A stretch of 64,000 nucleotides of DNA from Lutraria lutraria (Eukaryota > Mollusca > Bivalvia > Venerida > Mactridae), in assembly GCA_964023205.1 (NCBI GenBank), contig OZ026835.1:39839083-39903082 (forward strand), written 5' to 3'. The notes below the pieces were generated by a model, which had not been told where the DNA came from, did not search any database, and worked only from the letters and a program-made list of their open reading frames with translations. The translations under genes and the position numbers were made by a program. Of this stretch, positions 26,086-37,779 are shown in pieces. Every line of letters begins with the position of its first letter. Within the stretch, counting starts at the first letter, position 1.

Positions 26086-26599
26086 TACATATACAGAACA
26101 CGATTCTTACACTTTAAAATTCTTTTGATGCCACGAATAGATAAGCTTTAGATTTATGTGTGTTTGTTAATTCTCGCTGTTCTGTTGTACTAGGGTGACA
26201 ATTATTAGTGTCATAACGTACGTATCGATACAGTTGCGACGAAAATAAAATATATAGTTGATTATGAATAATGCTCTAACATTACCAGATTTCAGTTTAA
26301 AACACTGACAGTTAATTCATAATTAAGCATATAATTTTTTTATTGACTCCGTTCAGAATTAACTGTATTGCGAGTGAAACATACGAATATTTGATTTGCG
26401 ATACTCACGTATGTATCGTTTTCACGTGATTGTAAATATCTAGCATGCTGAAATGCAACACAACAAAGTCAAGTGTTGGAAAAAAACATCAAGTGACGTC
26501 ATAACAACAATATAGGAAGGAGAGTACATCAAAAACTGATAAGCTGATTATACTGATTGCTGCGACATGTAAATGTGCCTCTTTAGTGATTTTGGGAGT

Positions 26600-26685
26600 A
26601 AGGCGCGTGCATTTAAAGGCCACTTTTATTACATAACTTGAAATACATATATATAGGTCTACAGAACACGATTCTTACACAAGAC
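26600..26685 (+). repeat. Duplicate of the mariner flanks without the insert
   Basis: GCGCGTGCATTTAAAGGCCA... and ACAGAACACGATTCTTACAC here correspond to 24951-24990 and 26092-26110, which flank the mariner. The intervening part reads continuously with TACATATATATA where mariner lies in the other copy. It is a paralogous empty site. Confidence 0.65.
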
Positions 26686-26689
26686 TTAA

Positions 26690-28190
26690 GCCTTTGTTTC
26701 AATTTCTTCCGGCTTTAATCACTGATCTTTTCATTGTCATTTGTCTCATTTATTTCACCCATCGCTATTAAGACAAATAATTAACAATCATATCTTATCT
26801 AGAAATGGATAGGGAAGATTTTGTCAACCGCTTGTCTGAAAAGTTCCGGTAATAACGAGTTTATGTGCTTTTAAATTGCGGAAAACTTATTTATTACAAT
26901 ATGACATAAGTGAGGAATAATTACCATGGGTGTAGAGCGTTCCGAAATCGTACAATTGTTACTGACAATTACAAGGGTGCTCACTATACGTCAAAAGTTG
27001 AGGGGCAAAAAATGACCATCATATTTAAAGGGTCAATAAATTTTCCAACAAATGAAAAAGTAAAATCGACTATTTGGTATAGATTCTCAACAGTCAAAGG
27101 TTTCATTTTGCTAATTTCAAGAGTCAAAACGTCATTTAGGCCTAAATCAAAGCGTTAAATTATAGGGCCTATGTCGATATCGTCCTTGGAAGTTTGCAAT
27201 CATGCAGTTTGCGTTCATTGGGCAGGTGATTTTCGGTAAAATCAAAATTAGATATTCCTTTTCTACAAAAGTGTTTGTTGGAATGTTGCATTTGAATAAA
27301 GTTATTTAGTATTATATGGCGTTTCATCTGAATCTATGTTTTAGCACTGTTTTAATGTATATGCTATGTATATACGCTTTTCTTGTGTAAATGAGTGTTT
27401 TTGTTAAGTTTTTCTTCGCCGCATCATAACAGGATTTTAATTTACTTCGGAAGGGTCAAATAGCAGGCGATCGATCAATAATGAACAGCTAGATTTCATT
27501 TTATCTAAACGTTGAAAGTCATCTTTCGAGTATCAAAATCTATAATGTCTTGAATGTCAGCAGACATTTAATTGATCCGGATTGGAACGTGCAGTATAGA
27601 ATTTATCGCCCACCGAGAATCTCGGATTAGGCGTGATGTTTCGGTTCAATGTAATCAGGAAGCTTGAAACTGTAAACTTCATAAACTTATTTACTTCAAA
27701 ACTTCCTTATTGTAACCTCCATGTTGTTTTTCATTAGAATTTCTAAATTGGATAATCTGAAAAACTGCTAAAGACTGTTAAATCGTGAATGTTTACGTCG
27801 GACACTTGAAAGTCCGACCACTGGACCAGACGATACTTTTCCGGATACCTGTTCAGGTGTGTCACTATATTCGACAACAAACGACGATGGACCGTTCTTC
27901 GAATAGTATCGCACTTCTGGTACGTAAAGAAGCATTATAATGAACGAACTGTTACTTTATACATAATCTAAAATATATTTGTGCAAAACTCTGGCAAATA
28001 AAAAGTTTTGCCGTTTTTTTTATACGGTGTCCCCCGTTTCAATACACTAGCAGTTTTCTTGAATAATAATAATCTTGTTGACTACATGGATATTGAAGTT
28101 ATGAGTGTCAATACAGTATCGTTAGCACATGCAGTTGAATTTATGAGTCATTGCAAATATTATAACAATTATGAATTGATATCATATATG
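26690..28190. other. Spacer DNA, nothing recognised
   Basis: Short frames only (longest 82 codons at 26910-27158, no motifs). Confidence 0.35.
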
Positions 28191-28211
28191 GTTGCTTTTC
28201 CTTAAGTCGTG

Positions 28212-29012
28212 GCTTTTCCTTGAGTCGTGGGTGAGGAAAACACGTGAATTTTCATGAAAGAACGATCGCACTCAGAAACGTTCTATCCGTAAACTTGTCA
28301 AGAAACATCACATTCACGATTCAGTGACGAAATGCGTATGAAACAGAAAATTATCTGCATATACTTGAAAAATTCGATATTTTTGCCTTTAATGTCTACA
28401 TTTAGTTGTTATTATCGTAATTATCATTCTTCTTTGGGACGGTTTTCTTATTTTATTTACATTTCTTGTGACCGCCAATGACAGACTGATTGTTTACGGT
28501 TTGTTGCGCACGCGCGACAAAATTCTGGATAAAACATTGATCTCACAAAACTATCGGTAGTCCACTGATTAAAAACCAATGTTGCGCTATCGGCTACTTG
28601 CATTGTTAACGAATGATCATCTTTTAATCACAAAAAAACAATGATTTAAATAAATTTCTTTCTTTCTTCTTTTGGCTGTTATAAATTTTTAATATTCATG
28701 CCCAAAGAACCTAAATGAAGTGTAGAGAATGTAATATTTAATTACACAAATTAATTGATATGCCATTTAAAGTTCAGTTCATCAATAAGGATTTTGTGAA
28801 GACTTAATTTCCACAATGTCGCTAGTTAAGACTGTTCAGTTCTAAATATTATAATAATTTCCTGTTAATAAGCATTGAAAGAGGTTACTATCTATGTATA
28901 TTGTTTACGTTGACAACTTGTTTCAGTGATTTTTAATAGTTTAGTGAGACTTAAAGTGTTTTGTATACACTACACTATTGAGATATTTAAAACCCACGAC
29001 TCAAGGAAAAGC
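28212..29012. mobile_element. Unclassified 0.8-kb element with 21-bp perfect inverted ends
   Basis: GCTTTTCCTTGAGTCGTGGG at 28212 is repeated in perfect inverse at 28992-29012. A tandem copy (GCTTTTCCTTAAGTCGTG) lies just outside at 28194, and a third inverse copy, CCCACGACTCAAGG, at 29190. No target duplication is evident, so it may be a MITE or a local rearrangement. Confidence 0.5.
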
Positions 29013-29301
29013 ATCATCTACGTAAATGCAAAGAGGTACTAATGAATAATGACTTTAAATATTAGTATAAGACATTAAGAGAGACATGAAAAATGATATT
29101 AGTGTAGATAAAAGGTGTCTTATGTTTCTCATGCAATTTTCATGCTTGTACCTGTGACGTCATCACGCGCCACTAGTCTATTTTTAGAACTGCCCACGAC
29201 TCAAGGCATATAAAGCATACATGTGATACTCACTGTGCTGGTAGGGTGCAGTTAAATTCTCACACTTGGAAGCTGTCCTTGGTCACAAGTTGGTGTTAGC
29301 A

Positions 29302-29802
29302 AGGACTTATATACATACATGGATTCGCAACTTCCGTATTAACAGTTTAAAGTAATCAAATCCCGCGATAATAAGACGTGAATCAACGGGAATACAAGCT
29401 ATTGTTTACAAAAGCGAAAATACGAAAAAATCCGTGATATCCGAATGATAATAACAGCGAAAATATCCGTGGTATTCCGAATGTTTAATCTCGGAGACGA
29501 AAGGATTATAATAGATGTCCGCCATCTTGGAATTTAAAATGTTCGACCGATGCCTTTTTCGATGCTTATACTTAGACTTTGTGGATTATAAATGTATCTC
29601 AATATCTTTAAGGAATTTGTTACATCCTTTACCAATTTCCCGTGCCCAATTGCCAGAGTTTTATTAGTATAATCAAATTCGTAAACACCCAAATACAGCT
29701 GTCGGACATTGCCGAGTATATAGCAATGCATTGTGGGATCGCCGAACGATATCGTTTGATCTATTTTTAGCAGTTGCGAATCCATGTATGTATATAAGTC
29801 CT
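29302..29802. repeat. Inverted repeat, 33-bp arms
   Basis: CAAGGACTTATATACATACA followed by TGGATTCGCAACT at 29302-29334 is inverted at 29770-29802. The loop is about 435 bp. The right arm includes the start region of a 102-codon minus-strand frame. Confidence 0.7.
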
Positions 29803-29842
29803 TGGTGTTAGGTTTATTTGTTTTATGTAAAATAATTTCCAC
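29534..29842 (-). CDS. Hypothetical 102-residue frame, function unknown
   Basis: Not recognised. The frame starts MEIILHKTNKPNTK and is free of simple repeats, with a plausible mixed composition. No signal peptide, membrane segment or known motif is visible. Part of its N-terminal region (YMDSQL) is duplicated in inverse at 29302-29334. It could be a remnant exon, a retro-copy edge or a chance frame in a repeat. Listed only because it is one of the longest frames without a better explanation. Confidence 0.2.
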   Translation of the reverse strand: MEIILHKTNKPNTKDLYTYMDSQLLKIDQTISFGDPTMHCYILGNVRQLYLGVYEFDYTNKTLAIGHGKLVKDVTNSLKILRYIYNPQSLSISIEKGIGRTF

Positions 29843-30005
29843 AAGTGTTCTCTGATTATTATTCCATTAATTTTGTAGTAGTCAATTACTGTTGTACTAC
29901 TTGCGACCAAGACCAAGAAAAAGAATTAATATTTAATAAACTTTAATCAAACCATTTTGTTTATTGCAAAATGTATGCCAGTATGTATCGTGGATGCACC
30001 GGTTT

Positions 30006-31284
30006 CAGCGTTTTTTTTCGCCTCATTGGGAACGGGTCCGGTACCGATAAAAGTGGGAATTTTCACGTCGTGCAAAGTGCCAAATTGGGAATTTCATGTC
30101 GCGAAATAAGGCAAATTGGGAATTTTATATAAGGTGAATAAATTACAGTTTTAACAAGTCACATGAATAATTCTGCTTTCTTTTATAATCTAGGTTACTT
30201 TTATGATCTTGTTACATCTAGGTTTATGCTCATAAAAATGTGAAAATAACATAGATCACATTTATTGATAAGCAAAAAAGTCAAAGTCATCATAGTAATG
30301 TATTTATACAGCATGTTCACATGAAAGAACTTTACAAGTACACTTCTGGGCCTACCTTTAGAGAAAAGGTGGCGGGGCCTTAGAAAGGGGAAAAACAGCA
30401 TGTATACATATCTACTCCCTACATTTGGTTATCAATAGGTTATAACCTTGTTGATTCCAAATAAAGAGCTCGCCATGATCTTATTTATCAAAACTCTTTT
30501 TCAAGAACATAAAATTCTACTGAAGGGGGGTTTAGCAGAATAAACATTCTTTTTAGTCAAGGGAATGAGGTCGAATTTTTGGTCCCATGTCAGTCCCCCA
30601 AAAAACACGAGTATCTGACACTCTTGTTTCGCTTGTGTATGCCTGTGAAAAGTTCACAACATGTTACATTCATCAATTTTCTCATAAATATTATGCATTG
30701 CATGGGGTAATGTCTACCTGGTTGTCATGCACTGCTGATCGTGTTCTGCTCTAACACTACGTATACGTAACAAAATGAGTACGTAACTTCTCATTTTCGA
30801 CCCGAAAATCGGTTAACATTCTCAGAAGGGCACAATAGAGACATGAAGTCAAAATCGGTTCAACGTCTGGAAGTAGAGCCACTTTCTGTTTAAGTTTTTT
30901 ACAATATTACATGTATACTGTCGTGATTTATACTTTCGGTTTGACTCATTTTCGGGAAATCGACTGGTTTCGTTTTCTTTCCCAGCGCCACATGTTTTAT
31001 CGTAATTATACGGCAAACCAGTCTACCTATTTTTATTCGTACTCGGAATTATTCGATCTAACATCGTACACGTGAAAATGATGATATCGGCAGTAAGTTT
31101 GTGTTGGAGATTATGATTATTAGGTGGTTTCGGATGATATTGATTGATATTTTAAAAGTAAATTGGGAAAAGAGCAATATTGATCAAATTGGTACAAGTC
31201 CGTGCTCAAATTGGGATGGGTCCGGTAGAGATTGGGAACGGGTCCGTTTACCGGCCCCGTGCAAAGAAGGGAAAAAAAACGCTG
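30006..31284. mobile_element. Unclassified 1.28-kb TIR element (hAT-like start)
   Basis: CAGCGTTTTTTTTC at 30006-30019 is perfectly inverted at 31271-31284. Both ends also carry ATTGGGAACGGGTCCG in direct orientation. The interior has repeated AAATTGGGAATTT. No 8-bp target duplication could be matched, so the superfamily is uncertain. No transposase frame. Confidence 0.5.
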
Positions 31285-31325
31285 GATAATCAAATGTAGG
31301 GAGTAGATATGTATGCTGTTTTTCT
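30388..31325. repeat. Inverted repeat crossing the 30-kb element edge
   Basis: About 44 bp at 30388-30432 (AACAGCATGTATACATATCT then ACTCCCTACATTTGGTTAT) is inverted at 31283-31325, the second arm lying just outside the right TIR. This implies a rearranged or duplicated flank rather than a clean insertion. Confidence 0.6.
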
Positions 31326-31329
31326 CTAT

Positions 31330-32600
31330 CAAACCGAGAAATATTTACTATCAAATCAAATGGACAAGTAAAATAATTTATTGTACATGTACAAACCTGC
31401 TTAAAAAATATTTGTCGCATCCATCAATTAACCATATTAATACTCCAGTATTCCCACCACCCTCGGATAAAAAAGAAAATGCCATTAAAGAGCACCTGCT
31501 TTCGAACCTTTTGCAAGAAACAATAGAGAATAGTTCACTAAAATTGTTCCAGGGCTTGAAAATTCCACAGTACGTAGACCCAGGGATAATTTTACATGTG
31601 CGTTTTGCGCTTTTTACGCATTAAAATGTCCAAAAGCACACCTTATTAAAACATCTGCGCTTAAAAAACGCATAATCGTATTTTCATCACTAATGCCGTA
31701 TCGCGTAATAAATCTTTTGCTTACTTTGATTTGCTTTCCGCTGCTTATTTGAGACTGGATTAATAAATGCATTTCAAGCGGTACCCGCTAACGGATGAAA
31801 ATCGATAAACCAGTCGGTTGCTCTTGACAGTCTATTTTTAGTAACAGACTCGCTCGAAGCGTTCAACAGTTTATTTTCATGTCTTCGGCGACAAAAACTC
31901 AAAATTGTTCAAAAAATTAATGTTAATCGTCGAAATGATGGGGCTTAGCACTGACCATCAACTAAGACAACAGCCACTACCAACTAAGTGGTCAAAAATG
32001 TTAAAAAACGCGATTTTAAACATAAATGGCTGACTGATAAATGTTTTTGAAAAATGGCTTGTCTTTGACAAAAAGCCTCGGTCATTAGTGTTCCTTATAA
32101 AAAACATTTTGTCTTCGGTTGTTCAAATTTCTGCACATCGACGTTTGACAGACACATGTAATCTAGTGATCACATAGTTAACTCGTAAGCAGCCCCATTT
32201 CATTGTTCAACTGATTAGATTGTTTTATGATGACTAGATACTGTACTTTTTGGACATGGCCCCTTCCTGCATATTAATTTATTTGGTATAATTGTTATCT
32301 TATTTCATGACCCCCCTTTTAAATGACACCCTTGGCGAAAGTCCCAAATGGCCACTTACTGACACAAGCTAAATTGAACACTGCCCTAAATATATCATTA
32401 TAATGTATGTAACAATTCCTAGTTAAAGAATGGTAAGATTTTGTACAATGGTTTAAATTGAAAACAAAATCGTAATGCTATGCAAATTATACCATTTAGA
32501 ATAAGTTATTATTGGTGTTACAACTTTCGAAACGAAAATGCGATATTTGAGTTGTTAGAGGTCAATGCTCTACATTGGGGGTAGTGTATATAGTCAGACT
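31330..32600. other. Spacer DNA, no supported gene
   Basis: A 103-codon plus-strand frame at 31313-31624 has no recognisable domain and includes GGGCTTGAAAATT, which also occurs inversely near 34175. Most likely repeat-derived. Confidence 0.35.
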
Positions 32601-32613
32601 TCATGATACCGGT

Positions 32614-33199
32614 GGCCCCATGATACCGGTGTAAACACGAATCTTGCGGTATTTCCAATATAACGCCATCTAGCAGACTGAATGTTTTACAGGTAACTTT
32701 TCGGAAATTTTATCACTTCAATGCAAAAAATCCCGTATATTTTGCTAACATAGAACAAACTCTGATGTTCATTCATTTTACCTCCATTTCGCTCTGTTCA
32801 CAGTAAGTTACGAACTAAATCCTACTCTTACTATCCATTTTATGTATTTGTCTCTTGTGCAATGAAATATTACACAAATCTAACAGTTAATGACGTCATC
32901 AACATATGATAAACAAATGTAATAAATTTCGGCGGGAAAATAGAATGATGCAATAAATATTTAGTCATTTATTTACGTGTACACCGGTTGCATGGAGTTG
33001 TCTCCCGCGACAATCTTTCAAACATGCACTGATATTGACACTTAAAGCATTGACATTTCGATAGTCAGAAAGTTTTTACCGATCATGAAGTAAACATAAG
33101 ATATGCGTAAATAAGTATTCTTGATATTTTGTGTATATTAGTAGCAATTTCTTCATTTAAATGACATTTTCTATTAGTACACCGGTACCGTGGGGACCC
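32614..33199. repeat. Imperfect inverted repeat around ACCGGTGTA
   Basis: CCCCATGATACCGGTGTAAAC at 32616 is inverted imperfectly at 33178-33199 (GTACACCGGTACCGTGGGG), with a further partial copy at 32978-32996. Possibly MITE ends, but without a target duplication. Confidence 0.4.
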
Positions 33200-33780
33200 A
33201 TCCTACATGTACATTACAGGGAAATTTCGAAGTGTGTTGGGCTAGAGTGGCACACCTGCTGATGCAGAAATTAAACGTTAATGAATAATTTACACCGTGT
33301 TGACATTTTTCATATTTAACCTCTGAACACAGATAAAACTCATTGGTTTTAGGAAAAACTCATTGTTTCAAAACATGTGCACTTTTATAACTCATTGTTT
33401 CAAAATGTAAAATTATCTCTGAGACCGCTGCCATAATTTGAGCAACTGTCTTCTTTCCGCTACTTTCAGGCACTTTTGTGTATTTTAACAAGAGTGGTCA
33501 CTATTATTTGAGAAAATTTGAGTGAAATATTCCCATGTCCAGGGAAGTTCAGGTCATCAGATTGGAAGTGTTCTGGGTACAGATTGTAATGACTATATAT
33601 ATTGTATGAGAAACAAGCAACAAGCAAATAAGTTTGTCAAATGAGGATATAAATTTGCAATCGATTATTTTCTGATTGTGAATCGAAACACCCTTTCCAT
33701 TCGATTTGATAATTGATTCTCTTTCAAGTCCGATTTTACAACACTAATGTTACCTGTTTTCTGATAATAAACAGTGCCCG

Positions 33781-33947
33781 TTTTCCGAAAATGAACAGAC
33801 GACAGAAAGCGAAAGTAGAAGAAGCATTCACAATAAATATCAGTGTTGCTACTTGAGAGACGGCTTTATATACATGTACGTGAATCATGATGATCCTTTG
33901 TGATTAAAGATTAAAATGCCGATTATACAATCACCCGAACCGTACTG
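33781..33947 (+). mobile_element. 3' fragment of the CAGTACGGTTCGGG element
   Basis: Aligns with 63490-63769: shared TTTTCCGAAAATGAACAG, ACAGAAAGCGAAAGTAGAAG and CTACTTGAGAG, ending in CACCCGAACCGTACTG before TA. The left half of the element is absent. Confidence 0.7.
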
Positions 33948-35091
33948 TATCGTTCATGTATGTTGTAATCATTTATGTCAGCATCCCTACGTAATTTTCC
34001 CTCAATCAGTCATGTATAACAGAAGAATTATACATCCTTTAAAGTCTTAATAATAACTTACATTCTAAAAGTATACAAATACTTAATTTTCTTAACTAAT
34101 TAGGGTGAGTTGGTTCTTCTAAAGGGCAAGTAAGAATTAGCAGCTACTAGTCCTACAGGCTAGTACTGCCTTGAAAATTTTTCAAGCCCTGCTGTCCTAC
34201 AATAAAGTAGTAACATTTTTATTGGTTTTTGTGTTTATTGAAGAATAGTGAGCTATATTTATCTGTTTATGACGCATACTTTCATTTGGCAGTTGCGAGC
34301 ACATTATTTACAAACTAAGCATCGGTGCGCATGCAGTGATGACGTCACACGAACTCATGCTGGCGTACAAATGAGCGTAAACAAAAAGGTTCAAAAGGAG
34401 GTGGGGTTCGAGAATAGTGCATCGACAATATAAATGAAAAAAACAAACAGACAATAACACATAATAATTTCATCTTGAATATAGAATTTATTCAATAAAT
34501 ACATGGCTTGTCTCAGGATAAATATATTGTGCTTCATTTAGTTAATATTTAGACCACAGCTTTTTCAATTTCAATAAATTGGTTTACAAAAGCAGAGATT
34601 GTAAAATCAGAAAGAAAAGAATTAACCTTTTTTATATAACCTTTCTGACAGACCCATTTTGGAAGGAAATTAAAATAACAAAACATGAAATACTGTGCAC
34701 TAAATTGAGGAAGTAAGTACAATGCCGTTTTGGACTGACAAACAGTATTTTACGATAGGCGTATTCCCACTGTGTAAGTAAACCTGGGTTTGGCAGGCAA
34801 GATTAGTCTGTTGGTCCAATTCAGATCGACAGAAATCGAAGTTTGATGACACCCGCTTATCTGGTCAGTGGGCTTTCTATAAATTTGCAAATAAAGAAAA
34901 TATACATTCCTTAAATAAAAAGAATGGAAGAAGTGGTGAATGTTTTCCGTTAAAACACATTTATGGGTAACAGTGTTTTATGTATGCCGAGTACAGGATG
35001 ATAATAATGTATCTATTTTTTGCATGCAGAATGTGCATAGCTGTGTCCTTTCTCTAGTTGTAAGGCATGCTTATGGAATGTACATGCTAGG

Positions 35092-35279
35092 CTGAAAATA
35101 AAAATAAGTCTGTTTGGAGTGCTCTGTCACGGAATTTTAGCACTGGGTAGGTAGGGATTTTTTTTACTATATAACATTAACAATAGTAAAAAAAGTTGCC
35201 CACCAAACTTTTTTATTTATTTGCTAGGATTTTAGTGAGTAGGTAGGAGCACTCCAAACAAACTTGTTTTTATTTTCAG
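35092..35279. mobile_element. 190-bp palindromic MITE, right-arm copy
   Basis: Orthologous in position to 12131-12320, same CTGAAAATAAAAA ends, inverted orientation. Confidence 0.7.
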
Positions 35280-35289
35280 CCCAGTTCGA

Positions 35290-36150
35290 AGTCCTGGTGG
35301 CCTTATGTTGACATTAACTCCCATGTTTTCTACTTTCACGGCAGGCTGTAACACATTGTCTCTTGTTGCCCTTTTCTTTGAACAACTTCCAATTAATTGT
35401 TTTACTAACTCTTAAGTGAATGTCAATGTGATGGTCCCTCTTCCATTTTGTTGATCTGGCCAACTTTTCCTTATAAATATCTTAACTTTTCACCTGAGTG
35501 CAATTCAACTAGAAGCAGAAGAGGTACCCCCAGCACTTCATCCCATTACACCCTACACTACAGTTCATTTAGCTGATCATGTAGATCAACTCTACCCATA
35601 GATTTATTATGAGTCCAAACTAGTACGAGTCCAAACACTGGGAGTAATGTCATCTTCAAGGTTTACATTGATGTGATGCCAAGCATCTATTATGTCCTGA
35701 TGGGGAATATTCTCAATATAGATAGTTGGTGAACTAAACATCTTTCCAGACTCTTTCCTATCACATTGGATGTTCCAAACAATTATTTTCATATCTCCAT
35801 GTGAACTGACATCTTGAAGTTTCTTCAATGCAGTTGGGAACCCTGTCTGTTAACTCTAATAGTGCCACACAAGTTCATTATCTGACAAGCTCTGCAAAAA
35901 GGAGAGCCAGTAAAAAATGGTAAAAAAATATCCATCTGTTTGACAAAATGTGTGTATGGTTAAATTTTTCACTGCAATATATCCAAGGCCATGTTCTGTC
36001 TGAATATTCTGTTTCTTTGTATACTTTAGGAATTTGGACATATTGTGTAATTGGTCACGAACGTATTAGTCAGAATGTCAACAATATTATGCTGTTTGAA
36101 CAAGAAAAACAATTCATTTATTTCAATAGTTCTATTCTTAAGTTGCAGCA
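35290..36150 (-). pseudogene. piggyBac-type transposase fossil, right-arm copy
   Basis: Same remnant as in the left arm but not interrupted by a LINE. On the minus strand: EHGLGYIAVKNLTIHTF (about 35960-36010) runs in one frame into DGYFFTIFYWLSFLQSL, the degraded Asp-containing block. After a shift come the TI.VNRQ-like stretch, KKLQDVSSHGDMKIIVWNIQ and KESGKMFSSPT (73-codon frame 35607-35828), then NKSMGRVDLHDQLNEL at 35561-35608, the family's MGGVDxxDQ block. Stops downstream of that block and frame changes show it is inactive. Being present in both arms, it was dead or dying before the duplication. Confidence 0.7.
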
Positions 36151-37770
36151 GGCTCTGGTTTGAACTGGTATCCATGCAGCATATGCCATAAATGCTGTCA
36201 TTAATTCATTTTTAAACCCCAAAAAATAAAGATCTGCAAAACTACCATAACATCTGATAAAACACAACAAAAGGCTATTGTAATTATAATATGAGATTTT
36301 AATAATGCATAATGATTTTGATGAAACACATTCTGTGTCCATTCATCATAAGGTCTACCAATATCATCATCAGCAATAAATGATTCCTTATGAACCAATG
36401 GAACCTTATTTTGTTGGAAACAGACTTTGGAAAAGTCAGATTCGTCAGAATATCTATCAAAGTACAAAAAAAAAATTTGTTGAAAGTTATAATCAAATTT
36501 GTAAAGACTAAAGCTTTCGATAACTATTTACCATGCACGACAATGCTTCAGAGATAGCCCTGTACATTACATGAAAAAGAAGAATAACTAACAATTTATC
36601 ACAGATCCTGGATTATTTGAACTTCTATTGGTTTAAATTAACAGTTGGGTTTAATTTGCATTATTACAAATGTAGCATCAATTTTAATTAATATTCACAT
36701 AATAAAAAAAAATTATACTTATCATTTATGTAACATGTTACCATTGTCTCAATGACAGTCAAACTTTACCCTATTGTTGATACGATCTACACACATGTGT
36801 ATTGTTTATGACAGCAGTGGTCCAAGAAAATCACCAATGGTTACCATGTGTCATCTGAGAATGTAATCAATGAATACAACCTTTTTCATCAGTTACTTAT
36901 TTTTAAAAACTGAAAACCAACTTTGACCAATATTTTTCCATTTCAGTGAAGTGTTAACTCAAAAAAATTGTTTGATGTTGACAATCTTAGAGCATGTGCA
37001 ACCTATTTTTCTAGATTTAAATAATTTAGTTTTTGATGAAGGATTTTAATTGTATTTTATAACATTTTCTATAAAGCAACAGTATTATTTTTTTAGCTAA
37101 ATTATTTAACTATAGTTCACAGTTTATTCCTAAGTACTTATTGGTTTAAATGAATAAATTTCTGATTGAATATCACGTTTTTAAATATGTTTAAATGTGT
37201 GGCAATAAATCAATGTGTTTACTTCCTGATTCTCTTAAAAAAGTATATTTATAAGTGGAGACATTAATAAACATAAAAACACTGATCACACAATGGCTTG
37301 AGTACATTTAATATTGTTCAACTTATTATCATTACCATGTATTGAATGTTTTTTGGCTTTTTCTTGAATTAAATTGGTCCTATTTTATGATGATTTAGAT
37401 TAAGTCAATACTTAAGTCTTTTACCTTTTCACACAATTTAAGCAAAACTATTCACTTGAACCAAAAAATAAAACCTATGATATTAACAAGTTTAATTGTT
37501 TGTCTTCATGACAGCCACTGTTATTTTTCCAACGATTGTACGGGTATAGTGCATAATTTACCTAATCACTTATTTTCATATACTAGTATATTGCACTATA
37601 CATATAACTGTATTTCTATGACAGTGCAGAAATTTATACTATGCACATACTGTGGTTGATATCCAATTTGTTTTACTAATGGATGTAAAATACCTCAGCA
37701 AATTTGAAGAAGGTAAATTCCCATTGGGATCAAAAACAAATTTAACACTGTAATGGACTGTGCATAATCA
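36151..37770. other. Non-coding right-arm core
   Basis: Counterpart of 6793-8469. The 88-codon minus-strand frame at 36201-36467 may preserve part of the piggyBac N-terminal acidic region (YSDESDFS...ADDDIGRPYDEW). Weak. Confidence 0.4.
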
Positions 37771-37779
37771 CTCATAAAC

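Noticed and set aside
31313..31624. 103-codon frame as an exon
   Set aside because: No motif, no convincing donor, and contains a fragment found inversely near 34175.
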